Shown here: positions 1-6,000 of the stretch, piece by piece
Layout of the letters: every line of letters starts with the position of its first letter
How positions within the stretch are numbered: the stretch's first letter is position 1
Assembly: GCA_947445425.1 (NCBI GenBank)
Contig: CANFFA010000168.1
Span: 1-6,000, forward strand
DNA length: 6,000 bases
Origin: Paludibacteraceae bacterium
Lineage (GTDB): Bacteria; Bacteroidota; Bacteroidia; Bacteroidales; Paludibacteraceae
Reading direction: 5' to 3'
Program-made: the position numbers and the translations under genes
Notes under the pieces: generated by a model
Told to the model about the DNA's origin: nothing
Database searches by the model: none
What the model saw: only the letters and a program-made list of their open reading frames with translations

Positions 1-52
1 CTTGACATTAAAAAAGTCAAAATCTAGTACTAAACCAAAGGATAAAAAATAG
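1..52 (+). CDS. Possible C-terminal tail of an upstream gene (partial)
   Basis: Reading from position 2, the frame is open to a TAG at 50-52 and gives a lysine- and serine-rich tail (LTLKKSKSSTKPKDKK). Basic, low-complexity tails like this are common at the ends of bacterial proteins. A competing frame starting at position 1 closes at 25-27. Only 16 codons are visible and no family can be recognised, so this may be non-coding. A weak 5-bp inverted repeat (TTGAC at 2-6, GTCAA at 16-20) lies inside it, without a T-tract. Confidence 0.22.
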   Translation, partial: LTLKKSKSSTKPKDKK

Positions 53-142
53 AAATTTAGGGTCAATATCAAATCTTATATAGAAGAAGGGATATATTTA
101 ACAATATCTAATTTTTAATAAAACCAACTTATTACCAATCCG

Positions 143-172
143 CTTAAATAAAGTTAAGTTAAATAAACTTAA
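143..172. repeat. Tandem 15-base repeat in the kinase leader
   Basis: Two adjacent 15-base units, 143-157 and 158-172, share the pattern (c/g)TTAAATAAA(g/c)TTAA and differ at two positions. A looser third copy of the core (AAATAAACATTAA) lies at 178-190. The same stretch contains a 7-bp inverted repeat, TTAAGTT at 154-160 and AACTTAA at 166-172, with a 5-base spacer. OmpR-family regulators often bind paired direct repeats, so this could be an operator for the neighbouring regulator. That role is inferred only, and the strong AT bias here makes chance similarity likely enough to keep confidence low. Confidence 0.35.
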
Positions 173-199
173 TTTATAAATAAACATTAAAAATTAATG

Positions 200-207
200 T
201 AATTTTG
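200..207 (+). promoter_or_regulatory. Candidate -7 promoter element of the two-component operon
   Basis: TAATTTTG matches the Bacteroidota -7 consensus TAnnTTTG exactly and ends seven bases before the kinase ATG. No TTTG or TTG is present at the expected -33 position (about 178-183), so the promoter is incomplete by consensus and may need an activator. If it is used, transcription would start within a few bases of the start codon and give a leaderless or nearly leaderless mRNA. No other exact TAnnTTTG was seen on the plus strand in 1-214. Confidence 0.4.
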
Positions 208-214
208 TAGCAGA

Positions 215-1747
215 ATGAAAAAATCAAATATTAAGATACTTATCATTTTGATGCTCTTTACTTTTGTAGGTCTAATTACACTACAAGTAAATTACATACG
301 CATAAATGCGGAAATGATCGAAAATCAATTCGACGACAATGTTCAAAAAAGCTTGTTTCAGGTGGTAGATCTAGTCGAAAAAAACGAGGCACTTGATTAT
401 CTAAGCAGAACTATGCAAGGCAGTCATTATCAAGAAAATAATTATCAGTTCTTGAGTCTTGGAATAGCAAATCCAACATTGAACAGCAGCATCGATTCTA
501 TTCCTGAACAAATAGATTTAAATATAAAAAAACAAAACCAACCAAGCATACAATTCTCAACTCCAAAAACTAAAACAAACATTGAGGGAGCCACAAGGCA
601 ACTTCAAGTGATGTTTCAAGAACATTTTACAAGATCTAAGACGATTCTAGATCAAGCAGTTTTCAAATGGATGAATGCCAAAAACGAGAAAGATATCAGT
701 CAAAGAGTTAATTTTAAGGAATTAAATGATATTTTAGACAAAACTTTGGTTAATAACGGAATAAAACAACCCTTTATTTATAGCATTGTTGATCGTCAGG
801 AGAAAATAATTTACAAATGCCACAAAGACATTAGTCAATCAGAAATAAACAATGAAATAAAAACCTATACCCAAAAGTTTTTTCCATCAGAAAATTCAAA
901 TCAAGGTGCCTATTTACAAATTTATTTTCCAACTAAACAAAATTACATTACAAGCTCATTGAGTCTCTTAGTGCCGTCTTTGACACTAATAATTCTAATC
1001 CTGGGGATTTTCATTTTTGCAATTATCATCATATTGAGACAAAAGGAGTTGAACAATATGAAAAACGATTTTGTTAACAATATGACCCATGAGTTCAAGA
1101 CACCAATTTCAACAATCTCGCTGGCGGCACAAATGCTACAAGACCCTGCAGTGGGTAAAACACCAGAGAAAATGACCTATATTTCGAAGGTAATTAGAGA
1201 TGAAACAAAAAGACTGAGCTTTCAAGTTGAGAAAATACTTCAAATGGCAATGTTTGAAAGAGACCATTCCTCTCTCAAATTAAATGAAATGAATATTAAT
1301 CCGCTTATTAAAGAAATAATCGGTAATTTTTCTCTTAAAGTAACAAACAAAGGTGGTAAAATTAGCGCGAACTTAATCGCATCAAAGGATTTAGCATTAA
1401 TAGATGAGGTTCACTTTACAAATGTTATTTTTAACTTAATGGACAATGCCCTCAAGTATTGCGACAAGCCATTATTATTAAATATAGAAACATGGAATGA
1501 AAAGGAAAATCTTTTAATCAGCATCGAGGACAATGGAATTGGAATAAACAAAGAGGATCTTAAAAGAATATTTGAAAAATTCTATCGGGTTTCCACGGGA
1601 AACTTACACAACATCAAAGGGTTTGGACTAGGATTAGCTTATGTTAAAAAAATAATATACGATCACAAAGGCACAATTAATGTCGAAAGTGAAATAAATA
1701 TAGGAACAAAATTTACAATAAAAATACCAACAATAAAAAACTACTGA
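215..1747 (+). CDS. rprX: Membrane sensor histidine kinase, RprX-like
   Basis: Inner-membrane sensor kinase that autophosphorylates and passes phosphate to the regulator encoded next to it. A basic N-terminus leads into a first membrane segment at about residues 7-27. A periplasmic sensor region of about 220 residues follows, in which I recognise no domain, and a second membrane segment lies at about 249-274. The cytoplasmic part has the HisKA H-box with phospho-accepting His292 (NNMTHEFKTP). The HATPase_c domain has the N-box NLMDNALKY (407-415), G1 box DNGIGI (439-444), F-box IFEKFYR (452-458) and G2 box GFGLGLAYVK (469-478). All kinase motifs are intact and the length of 510 is usual. There is no HAMP domain between the second membrane segment and the H-box. 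The start is supported by the positively charged MKKS before the membrane helix. Resemblance to Bacteroides fragilis RprX is from memory of the family, so the kinase call is firm and the symbol less so. The natural signal is unknown. Confidence 0.93.
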   Translation: MKKSNIKILIILMLFTFVGLITLQVNYIRINAEMIENQFDDNVQKSLFQVVDLVEKNEALDYLSRTMQGSHYQENNYQFLSLGIANPTLNSSIDSIPEQIDLNIKKQNQPSIQFSTPKTKTNIEGATRQLQVMFQEHFTRSKTILDQAVFKWMNAKNEKDISQRVNFKELNDILDKTLVNNGIKQPFIYSIVDRQEKIIYKCHKDISQSEINNEIKTYTQKFFPSENSNQGAYLQIYFPTKQNYITSSLSLLVPSLTLIILILGIFIFAIIIILRQKELNNMKNDFVNNMTHEFKTPISTISLAAQMLQDPAVGKTPEKMTYISKVIRDETKRLSFQVEKILQMAMFERDHSSLKLNEMNINPLIKEIIGNFSLKVTNKGGKISANLIASKDLALIDEVHFTNVIFNLMDNALKYCDKPLLLNIETWNEKENLLISIEDNGIGINKEDLKRIFEKFYRVSTGNLHNIKGFGLGLAYVKKIIYDHKGTINVESEINIGTKFTIKIPTIKNY

Positions 1748-1749
1748 TT

Positions 1750-2457
1750 ATGACTGACGAAAAAATTAAAGTTTTATTATGCGAAGATGATGAGAATCTT
1801 GGCATGCTTCTACGAGAATACTTACAAACCAAAGGATATGACGCAGATCTTCAACCAGACGGAGAAGCTGGATATAAAGCATTTACCAAGAAAAAATATG
1901 ATCTTTGTGTATTTGACGTAATGATGCCTAAAAAAGACGGATTTGCTTTAGCAGCTGACGTACGAGCAATCAACACTGAAGTGCCAATTATATTTTTGAC
2001 TGCTAAGTCAATGAAAGAAGATATCCTACAGGGCTTTAAACTAGGTGCAGATGATTACCTATCCAAACCTTTCAGTATGGAAGAGCTACTTTATCGAATT
2101 GAGTCTATCTTACGTCGAGTAAAAGGTAAAAGAGTGAAGGATTTAGTAGCTTATCAATTGGGTGGATTTACATTTGACGCTCAGAAACAACTACTTACAT
2201 TTGATGGAGTTTCAAAAAAACTAACAACAAAAGAGTCTGAATTATTAAACCTTTTGGCAGCCAATGCAAATAACATCTTAGAACGTAATTTCGCATTAAA
2301 AACGATTTGGGTAGACGACAATTACTTTAATGCAAGAAGTATGGATGTCTACATCACAAAACTTCGTAAATTATTAAAAGAAGATGCTAACGTAGGTATT
2401 ATTAACATCCACGGAAAAGGATATAAATTAATAACTCCTCAGGTGAAAGAAGAATAG
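1750..2457 (+). CDS. rprY: OmpR-family response regulator, RprY-like
   Basis: Cytoplasmic transcription regulator and presumed partner of the upstream kinase. Its receiver domain (about residues 6-122) has the acidic pocket E12-D13-D14, phospho-acceptor Asp56 (FDVMMP), the switch Thr84 (FLTAK) and Lys106 (SKPF), so it should be phosphorylatable. A winged-helix DNA-binding domain (about 135-230) carries KLTTKESELLNLL and ends with the HGKGYKL wing. The length of 235 residues is normal for OmpR/PhoB-type regulators. Its ATG lies two bases after the kinase TGA, so the two genes are almost certainly co-transcribed and probably translationally coupled. RprY of Bacteroides and Porphyromonas has been linked to stress responses. 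The target genes in this organism cannot be read from the window. Confidence 0.94.
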   Translation: MTDEKIKVLLCEDDENLGMLLREYLQTKGYDADLQPDGEAGYKAFTKKKYDLCVFDVMMPKKDGFALAADVRAINTEVPIIFLTAKSMKEDILQGFKLGADDYLSKPFSMEELLYRIESILRRVKGKRVKDLVAYQLGGFTFDAQKQLLTFDGVSKKLTTKESELLNLLAANANNILERNFALKTIWVDDNYFNARSMDVYITKLRKLLKEDANVGIINIHGKGYKLITPQVKEE

Positions 2458-2466
2458 TTAACCTCC

Positions 2467-2514
2467 ATATTAACAAAAAAAACCGTCATTATTGGCGGTT
2501 TTTTTTGTTAATAT
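2467..2514. terminator. Bidirectional terminator between rprY and mutL
   Basis: A 21-base arm (2467-2487) pairs with 2494-2514 around the 6-base loop ATTATT, with a single T-G wobble at 2486/2495. The GC core is ACCGTC/GGCGGT, flanked by A8 on the left and T8 on the right, so each strand reads a hairpin followed by a U-tract. It begins 10 bases after the rprY stop and lies 12 bases beyond the mutL stop, and so can end transcription of both convergent genes. Confidence 0.92.
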
Positions 2515-2525
2515 CGACGAAAGAA

Positions 2526-4412
2526 TCATCTAAAAAACTTTTCAATTTCATCTTGCTCTATGATTGATATAATTTTTTTACCATCAGGTGTAAAACTATG
2601 ATTGTCACATGCAAAAAGTTTAACTATCAAATCGTCCATTTCTTCAATGGACAAACGCTTTCCAGACTTAATACTAGAAGCACGAGAAAGGGAAAGAGAA
2701 ATTACTTCATGTATGCCTAAAGTTACATTATCAGTATTTATCTTGGCTTTTTCTAGTATTCCAAGAATCAATTCAATTACGCTTTCAGATCCAAAATGTG
2801 ACGGAATCCCTTTAATAGAATATGTATTAGCGCAAGACAACTCAAATTCAAAACCAACCAACTGTAAATCATCTAAAATCTGCTCGAAGATCAAAGTTTC
2901 GTGGGTTTGCAATACTAACACTTCAGGAAACAAAACTTGTTGTGAAACCGATTTCCTACTACAGATTTGATGCATATATAAATCAAACAGTACACGGGTA
3001 TGAGCCTTTTGCTGATCAATTAACAATAAGCCAGCATTAATGCTGCAAAGAATATATTTATTTTTAAATTGAATTTTATCCGTTAATAATTCATTCGCAT
3101 CAAGAAATTGACCCTGAACAGCAGAATCTATTATTTCAATAGTATTAACTTCATCCTGCCAGGGTAATGTAGTAGGCAATACAGTTTCTCTTTTCTCAAA
3201 ATCACCATAAAGGGTATCCCAATTTAAAATCGGTCTTTTTGAAGAAGCACTTGTAAATGAACTATTATTTGAGGAACTATTATTAGATGAAGGATTGGTG
3301 AAAGGATTGAAATTTGGATTGAAAATGGTCTGTGGTGGGCGTACATTTTCAACAACCATATCCACAGGTAATTCAATCGAACCATCCTGATCAAAGTCTA
3401 TAGAAGGAACGATATTGAATTTCCCTAAAGATTCCTTAATTGACGCTGATAAAATAGACCAAATAGCCTGCTCATTCTCAAACTTAATTTCAGTCTTTGT
3501 CGGATGAATATTAACATCAATAGTCTGAGGATCAACATCTAAATATATAAAATAATTCGGGCTTTCAGTAGCTTGAATCATTTGATTATAAGCAGTTAAA
3601 ACAGCCTTATGAAAATATGGATGACGCATATACCGTCCATTTACAAAAAAGTACTGTACTGCAGATTTTTGTGCATACTCAGGCTTTCCAATATATCCAT
3701 GTAAACTAACAAGATTAGTAGAAGTCTCAATAGTTAGAAGCTGTTGCTGCCAACGTTTTTTTGAGTTCTTACCAAAAACACTCTCTATTCGAATTTTATA
3801 GTTTGACGATGGAAGATGGAAAATCTCTTCTTCCCCATCAAAAAACGAAAAAGAAACAGCAGGATTCACCAATACAATACGATAGAATTCAGTCAGTATA
3901 TGACTCTTTTCCACATTATCACTCTTCAAAAAACGACGACGAGCAGGAACATTAAAAAAAAGATTCTTAATCAAAAATGTAGTACCACTATCACACTGTA
4001 CAAATTCCTGCTTAAAAACCCTTGTACCCGCTATCTCAACCAACACACCCAACTCGTCTTCCAAACGTCGTGTACGTAGCTCTACTTGCGCCACAGCAGC
4101 AATTGAAGCCAACGCTTCACCCCTAAAGCCCATTGTTTTAAGTGAGAATAAATCTCCAGCATCCTTAATCTTAGATGTAGCATGACGTTCAAACGCCATT
4201 CTAGCATCCGTTTCACTCATACCCTTCCCATTATCCACTATTTGCACCAAAGTACGACCGGCATCCTTAATAACGATCTGTATAAAAGTAGCACCTGCAT
4301 CAATAGAATTCTCAACCAACTCTTTCAATACAGATGCTGGACGCTGAATCACCTCACCAGCAGCAATCTGATTCGCCACAAAATCTGGCAAAAGATGAAT
4401 AATATCACTCAT
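2526..4412 (-). CDS. mutL: DNA mismatch repair protein MutL
   Basis: Couples mismatch recognition by MutS to strand removal; an ATP-dependent dimer acting on DNA in the cytoplasm. The N-terminal GHKL ATPase is intact: ANQIAAGEVIQRPAS (13-27), KELVENSIDAGA with catalytic Glu31 and Mg-binding Asn35, DNGKGM (60-65), ERHATSKI (75-82) and GFRGEAL (95-101). The transducer domain has VPARRRFLKS (155-164), VNGR (257-260) and DVNIHPTKTEIKF (299-311). A linker of about 330-435 is rich in Asn, Ser and Pro. The C-terminal dimerisation domain runs from about 440 to 628. There, the place of the endonuclease motif DQHAx2Ex4E reads DQQKAHTRVLFD (466-477), without the catalytic glutamate, and the CPHGRP-type metal motif reads CDNHSFTPDGK (602-612). 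Length of 628 is normal. The start fits the conserved MSDIIHLLPD opening. It has its own promoter upstream and is convergent with rprY. Confidence 0.97.
   Translation of the reverse strand: MSDIIHLLPDFVANQIAAGEVIQRPASVLKELVENSIDAGATFIQIVIKDAGRTLVQIVDNGKGMSETDARMAFERHATSKIKDAGDLFSLKTMGFRGEALASIAAVAQVELRTRRLEDELGVLVEIAGTRVFKQEFVQCDSGTTFLIKNLFFNVPARRRFLKSDNVEKSHILTEFYRIVLVNPAVSFSFFDGEEEIFHLPSSNYKIRIESVFGKNSKKRWQQQLLTIETSTNLVSLHGYIGKPEYAQKSAVQYFFVNGRYMRHPYFHKAVLTAYNQMIQATESPNYFIYLDVDPQTIDVNIHPTKTEIKFENEQAIWSILSASIKESLGKFNIVPSIDFDQDGSIELPVDMVVENVRPPQTIFNPNFNPFTNPSSNNSSSNNSSFTSASSKRPILNWDTLYGDFEKRETVLPTTLPWQDEVNTIEIIDSAVQGQFLDANELLTDKIQFKNKYILCSINAGLLLIDQQKAHTRVLFDLYMHQICSRKSVSQQVLFPEVLVLQTHETLIFEQILDDLQLVGFEFELSCANTYSIKGIPSHFGSESVIELILGILEKAKINTDNVTLGIHEVISLSLSRASSIKSGKRLSIEEMDDLIVKLFACDNHSFTPDGKKIISIIEQDEIEKFFR
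3259..3288 (-). repeat. 15-base tandem repeat in the mutL linker
   Basis: Two adjacent 15-base units (3259-3273 and 3274-3288) share GAACTATTATT and encode the Asn/Ser-rich stretch of the MutL linker (about residues 376-385, SNNSS repeated). A further set of loosely repeated GGATTG units at about 3291-3321 encodes the neighbouring NPNFNPFTNP segment. The unit is a multiple of three, so gain or loss would change linker length but keep the frame. Confidence 0.6.
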
Positions 4413-4444
4413 ATTTAATATCTAAAATTATAAAATAGCATTGA

Positions 4445-4474
4445 CAAAGATACGATATAAAAAAATGAAACAAA
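4445..4474 (-). promoter_or_regulatory. mutL promoter, Bacteroidota type
   Basis: On the minus strand TTTG (4474-4471) is followed after 18 bases by TATCTTTG (4452-4445), an exact match to TAnnTTTG. Transcription would start near 4438-4440 and leave a leader of about 26 bases before the mutL ATG. The promoter lies downstream of the manC terminator, consistent with mutL being transcribed independently. No Shine-Dalgarno sequence is evident in the leader. Confidence 0.7.
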
Positions 4475-4506
4475 AAGATAGATGTGAAAACTACACAAGC
4501 TCCCAC

Positions 4507-4534
4507 AAAAAAGCCTCGATAAATCGAGGCTTTT
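4507..4534 (-). terminator. manC terminator
   Basis: The stem GCCTCGA (4513-4519) pairs perfectly with TCGAGGC (4524-4530) around a 4-base loop, and A/T pairs extend it outward. Read on the minus strand the hairpin is followed by six T (complement of 4512-4507). It lies 17 bases after the manC stop. The plus-strand side also ends in four T, so weak activity in the other direction is possible. Confidence 0.88.
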
Positions 4535-4550
4535 AATAACTGATAATAAA

Positions 4551-5624
4551 TTAACTATACTTCCCTTCAAATTGTACATTGATATCATTGACATACTGAC
4601 GGATATTTTGCTCATTTTCTCGTTTACAGATTAACAAGACATTGTCGGCTTCAGCGATAATATAACCTTTCAAATCATGAATTACTGCTAGTTTTTCAGA
4701 TGGAAGAGCAATAATATTCTCCTCACTTTCGTATAAAACAGAATTGCATTTCAAGGTTACATTCAAATTATCATCTTTTGGAGAAATTTCATATAAAGAT
4801 CCCCAAGTACCCAAATCAGTCCAGCCAAAATCAGAACGAAGCACATAAACATCCTTAGCTTTCTCCATTATACCGTAATCAATTGAGATATTAGGGCAAG
4901 AAGTGTACATCTGATCAATGAACTCCTGTTCTTTAGGTGTATTAAAAAACGCTGCGCCAGCATTAAAACGGGTCGCTACATCTGGCAACAAAGTATTAAA
5001 GGCTCTATCTATCGTTTGTAAGTTCCATAGAAAAATACCTGAATTCCATAGAAACTCACCCGTTTCAAAAAAAACTTGTGCCAATTCGGCATTAGGCTTT
5101 TCAGTAAAAGTTACAACTTTCCTCAGATTATCAGCTCCATCTTCAATTTGAATATAACCATAACCTGTTTCTGGGCGAATTGGTTTAATGCCCAATGTCA
5201 AAAGATTATTGTTCTTCTCTACAAAATCAAGACCTTCTCTAAGCGTATTCAAGAAATCGGTTTCTTTAAGAATTAAATGATCTGATGGTGCTACGATAAT
5301 ATTGGCCTTATCAGTCATGGCTTTGATACGATTAACTGCATAAGCAATACAAGGTGCTGTATTACGTCTATTGGGCTCCAATAATACCTGATCAGCTTTA
5401 ATTTCCGGTAATTGCTCGAGGATCAAATCTTTATAAATAATATTTGAAACGATAAGAATATTTTCTGCTGGCATCAAATGACGCATCCTATCAAAAGTAA
5501 GTTGGAGAAGAGAACGCCCAGTTCCAAAAAAGTCTAAAAACTGTTTGGGACGTTCATTTCTACTAAAAGGCCAAAAGCGACTTCCAACGCCACCTGCCAT
5601 TATAATGCAATAATTATTATTCAT
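4551..5624 (-). CDS. manC: Mannose-1-phosphate guanylyltransferase (GDP-mannose synthesis)
   Basis: Joins mannose-1-phosphate and GTP to form GDP-mannose, the donor for mannose- and fucose-containing polysaccharides and glycoproteins; cytoplasmic. The 357 residues form a nucleotidyltransferase fold. The nucleotide-binding signature GGVGSRFWPFSRNERPKQ is at 11-28, EPNRRNTAPC at 83-92, the metal-binding APSDH at 112-116, RPETGYGYI at 150-158, FTEKP at 173-177, FLWNSGIFLW at 191-200, SIDYGIMEK at 247-255 and DFGWTDLGTWGSLYE at 265-279. It lacks the phosphomannose isomerase domain of the bifunctional type, so it is the short, single-function form. The frame remains open upstream to a TTG at 5666, but the family starts at MNNNYCIIMAGG and the longer start would sit at the predicted transcription start, so the ATG at 5624 was chosen. 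No other polysaccharide gene is adjacent. The family also contains GDP-dependent relatives, so the exact nucleotide substrate is inferred. Confidence 0.94.
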   Translation of the reverse strand: MNNNYCIIMAGGVGSRFWPFSRNERPKQFLDFFGTGRSLLQLTFDRMRHLMPAENILIVSNIIYKDLILEQLPEIKADQVLLEPNRRNTAPCIAYAVNRIKAMTDKANIIVAPSDHLILKETDFLNTLREGLDFVEKNNNLLTLGIKPIRPETGYGYIQIEDGADNLRKVVTFTEKPNAELAQVFFETGEFLWNSGIFLWNLQTIDRAFNTLLPDVATRFNAGAAFFNTPKEQEFIDQMYTSCPNISIDYGIMEKAKDVYVLRSDFGWTDLGTWGSLYEISPKDDNLNVTLKCNSVLYESEENIIALPSEKLAVIHDLKGYIIAEADNVLLICKRENEQNIRQYVNDINVQFEGKYS

Positions 5625-5669
5625 ATAAAAAGTGATCAATAAATTAAAACTTAATTTCAAAAACAAATG

Positions 5670-5700
5670 CTAAGGTACTATATTATTTTCAATGAACAAA
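5670..5700 (-). promoter_or_regulatory. Candidate manC promoter
   Basis: On the minus strand TTTG (5700-5697) is followed after 19 bases by TACCTTAG (5677-5670), which matches TAnnTTTG except for one base. Start of transcription would fall near 5663-5665, giving a leader of about 40 bases. It sits just downstream of the rpoC terminator, which supports manC being its own unit. No Shine-Dalgarno sequence is visible before the ATG. Confidence 0.55.
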
Positions 5701-5707
5701 TTGACAT

Positions 5708-5755
5708 AAAAAAAATTACGTGGATTACTTTCATAAAAAAGCAAACCACGTAATT
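5708..5755 (-). terminator. rpoC terminator
   Basis: A 10-bp perfect stem, AATTACGTGG (5714-5723) with CCACGTAATT (5746-5755), continues after one T-T mismatch into a further 7 bp (one G-T wobble) closed by a 6-base loop. On the minus strand the hairpin ends in a run of eight T (5715-5708). It lies 28 bases after the rpoC stop and would end the rpoC transcription unit before manC. Confidence 0.88.
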
Positions 5756-5783
5756 AAACAAATACTATAGAGAAAGTTATCTA

Positions 5784-6000
<217 letters not shown>

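Noticed and set aside
2..30. TTGACA at 2-7 followed after 17 bases by TAGTAC, resembling an E. coli-type sigma70 promoter.
   Set aside because: The genome looks like Bacteroidota, whose primary sigma factor uses a different consensus, the -10 match is poor, and no gene starts just downstream.
2602..2970. Plus-strand open frame of 122 codons.
   Set aside because: It lies wholly opposite mutL, whose protein is clearly conserved over this stretch; the predicted product shows no recognisable features.
3761..4418. Three further plus-strand open frames opposite the 5' half of mutL.
   Set aside because: They overlap the conserved ATPase and transducer coding sequence on the other strand, and their products are His/Thr/Ser-rich shadows without family motifs.
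4415..4615. Minus-strand open frame of 66 codons between manC and mutL.
   Set aside because: It overlaps the end of manC in another frame and runs through the manC terminator and the mutL promoter, so it cannot sensibly be a gene.
4918..5276. Two plus-strand open frames opposite manC.
   Set aside because: They are antisense to conserved manC motifs, including FTEKP and FLWNSGIFLW, and overlap each other.
5625..5666. N-terminal extension of manC from the TTG at 5666.
   Set aside because: The extra 14 residues are not part of the family, the conserved opening starts at the ATG at 5624, and the predicted transcription start lies at the upstream TTG itself.
5701..5716. Similarity of TTGACATAAAAAAAAT to TTGACATTAAAAAAGT at 2-17, as a possible dispersed repeat.
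   Set aside because: The match is short and mostly poly-A; at 5701-5716 it is explained by the terminator T-tract of rpoC on the other strand.

Overview
The window comes from an AT-rich member of the Bacteroidota, most likely order Bacteroidales. The assignment rests on three things. The sensor kinase and regulator look like the Bacteroides RprX/RprY pair. MutL opens with the MSDIIHLLPD start typical of the phylum. The promoters use the Bacteroidota primary-sigma consensus (TTTG, about 18-19 bases, then TAnnTTTG), and no clear Shine-Dalgarno sequences precede the starts. This is ordinary, densely coded chromosome: I see no insertion sequence, CRISPR array, tRNA, rRNA or phage gene.

Layout. 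Positions 1-214 hold, at most, the last codons of an upstream gene, followed by an AT-rich leader with a tandem 15-base repeat. A two-gene operon on the plus strand follows: a membrane sensor histidine kinase (215-1747) and, two bases later, an OmpR-type response regulator (1750-2457). A near-perfect bidirectional terminator (2467-2514) separates it from convergent mutL (2526-4412, minus). Upstream of mutL are its own promoter (4445-4474) and the terminator (4507-4534) of the next minus-strand gene, a GDP-mannose-forming nucleotidyltransferase, manC (4551-5624). That gene has its own promoter (5670-5700). Beyond it lie the rpoC terminator (5708-5755) and the last 71 codons of rpoC (5784-6000), which runs off the right edge.

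How the genes relate. The kinase and regulator form one signalling unit. The three minus-strand genes point the same way, but each appears to be its own transcription unit, because terminators and promoters lie in both gaps. Their functions differ: mismatch repair, sugar-nucleotide supply for glycan synthesis, and transcription.

I did not find a previously undescribed system. The points most worth a second look are the altered endonuclease motif in the MutL C-terminal domain, a tandem in-frame repeat in the mutL linker, and the leader of the kinase gene, where repeats and a promoter-like -7 element sit almost on the start codon.
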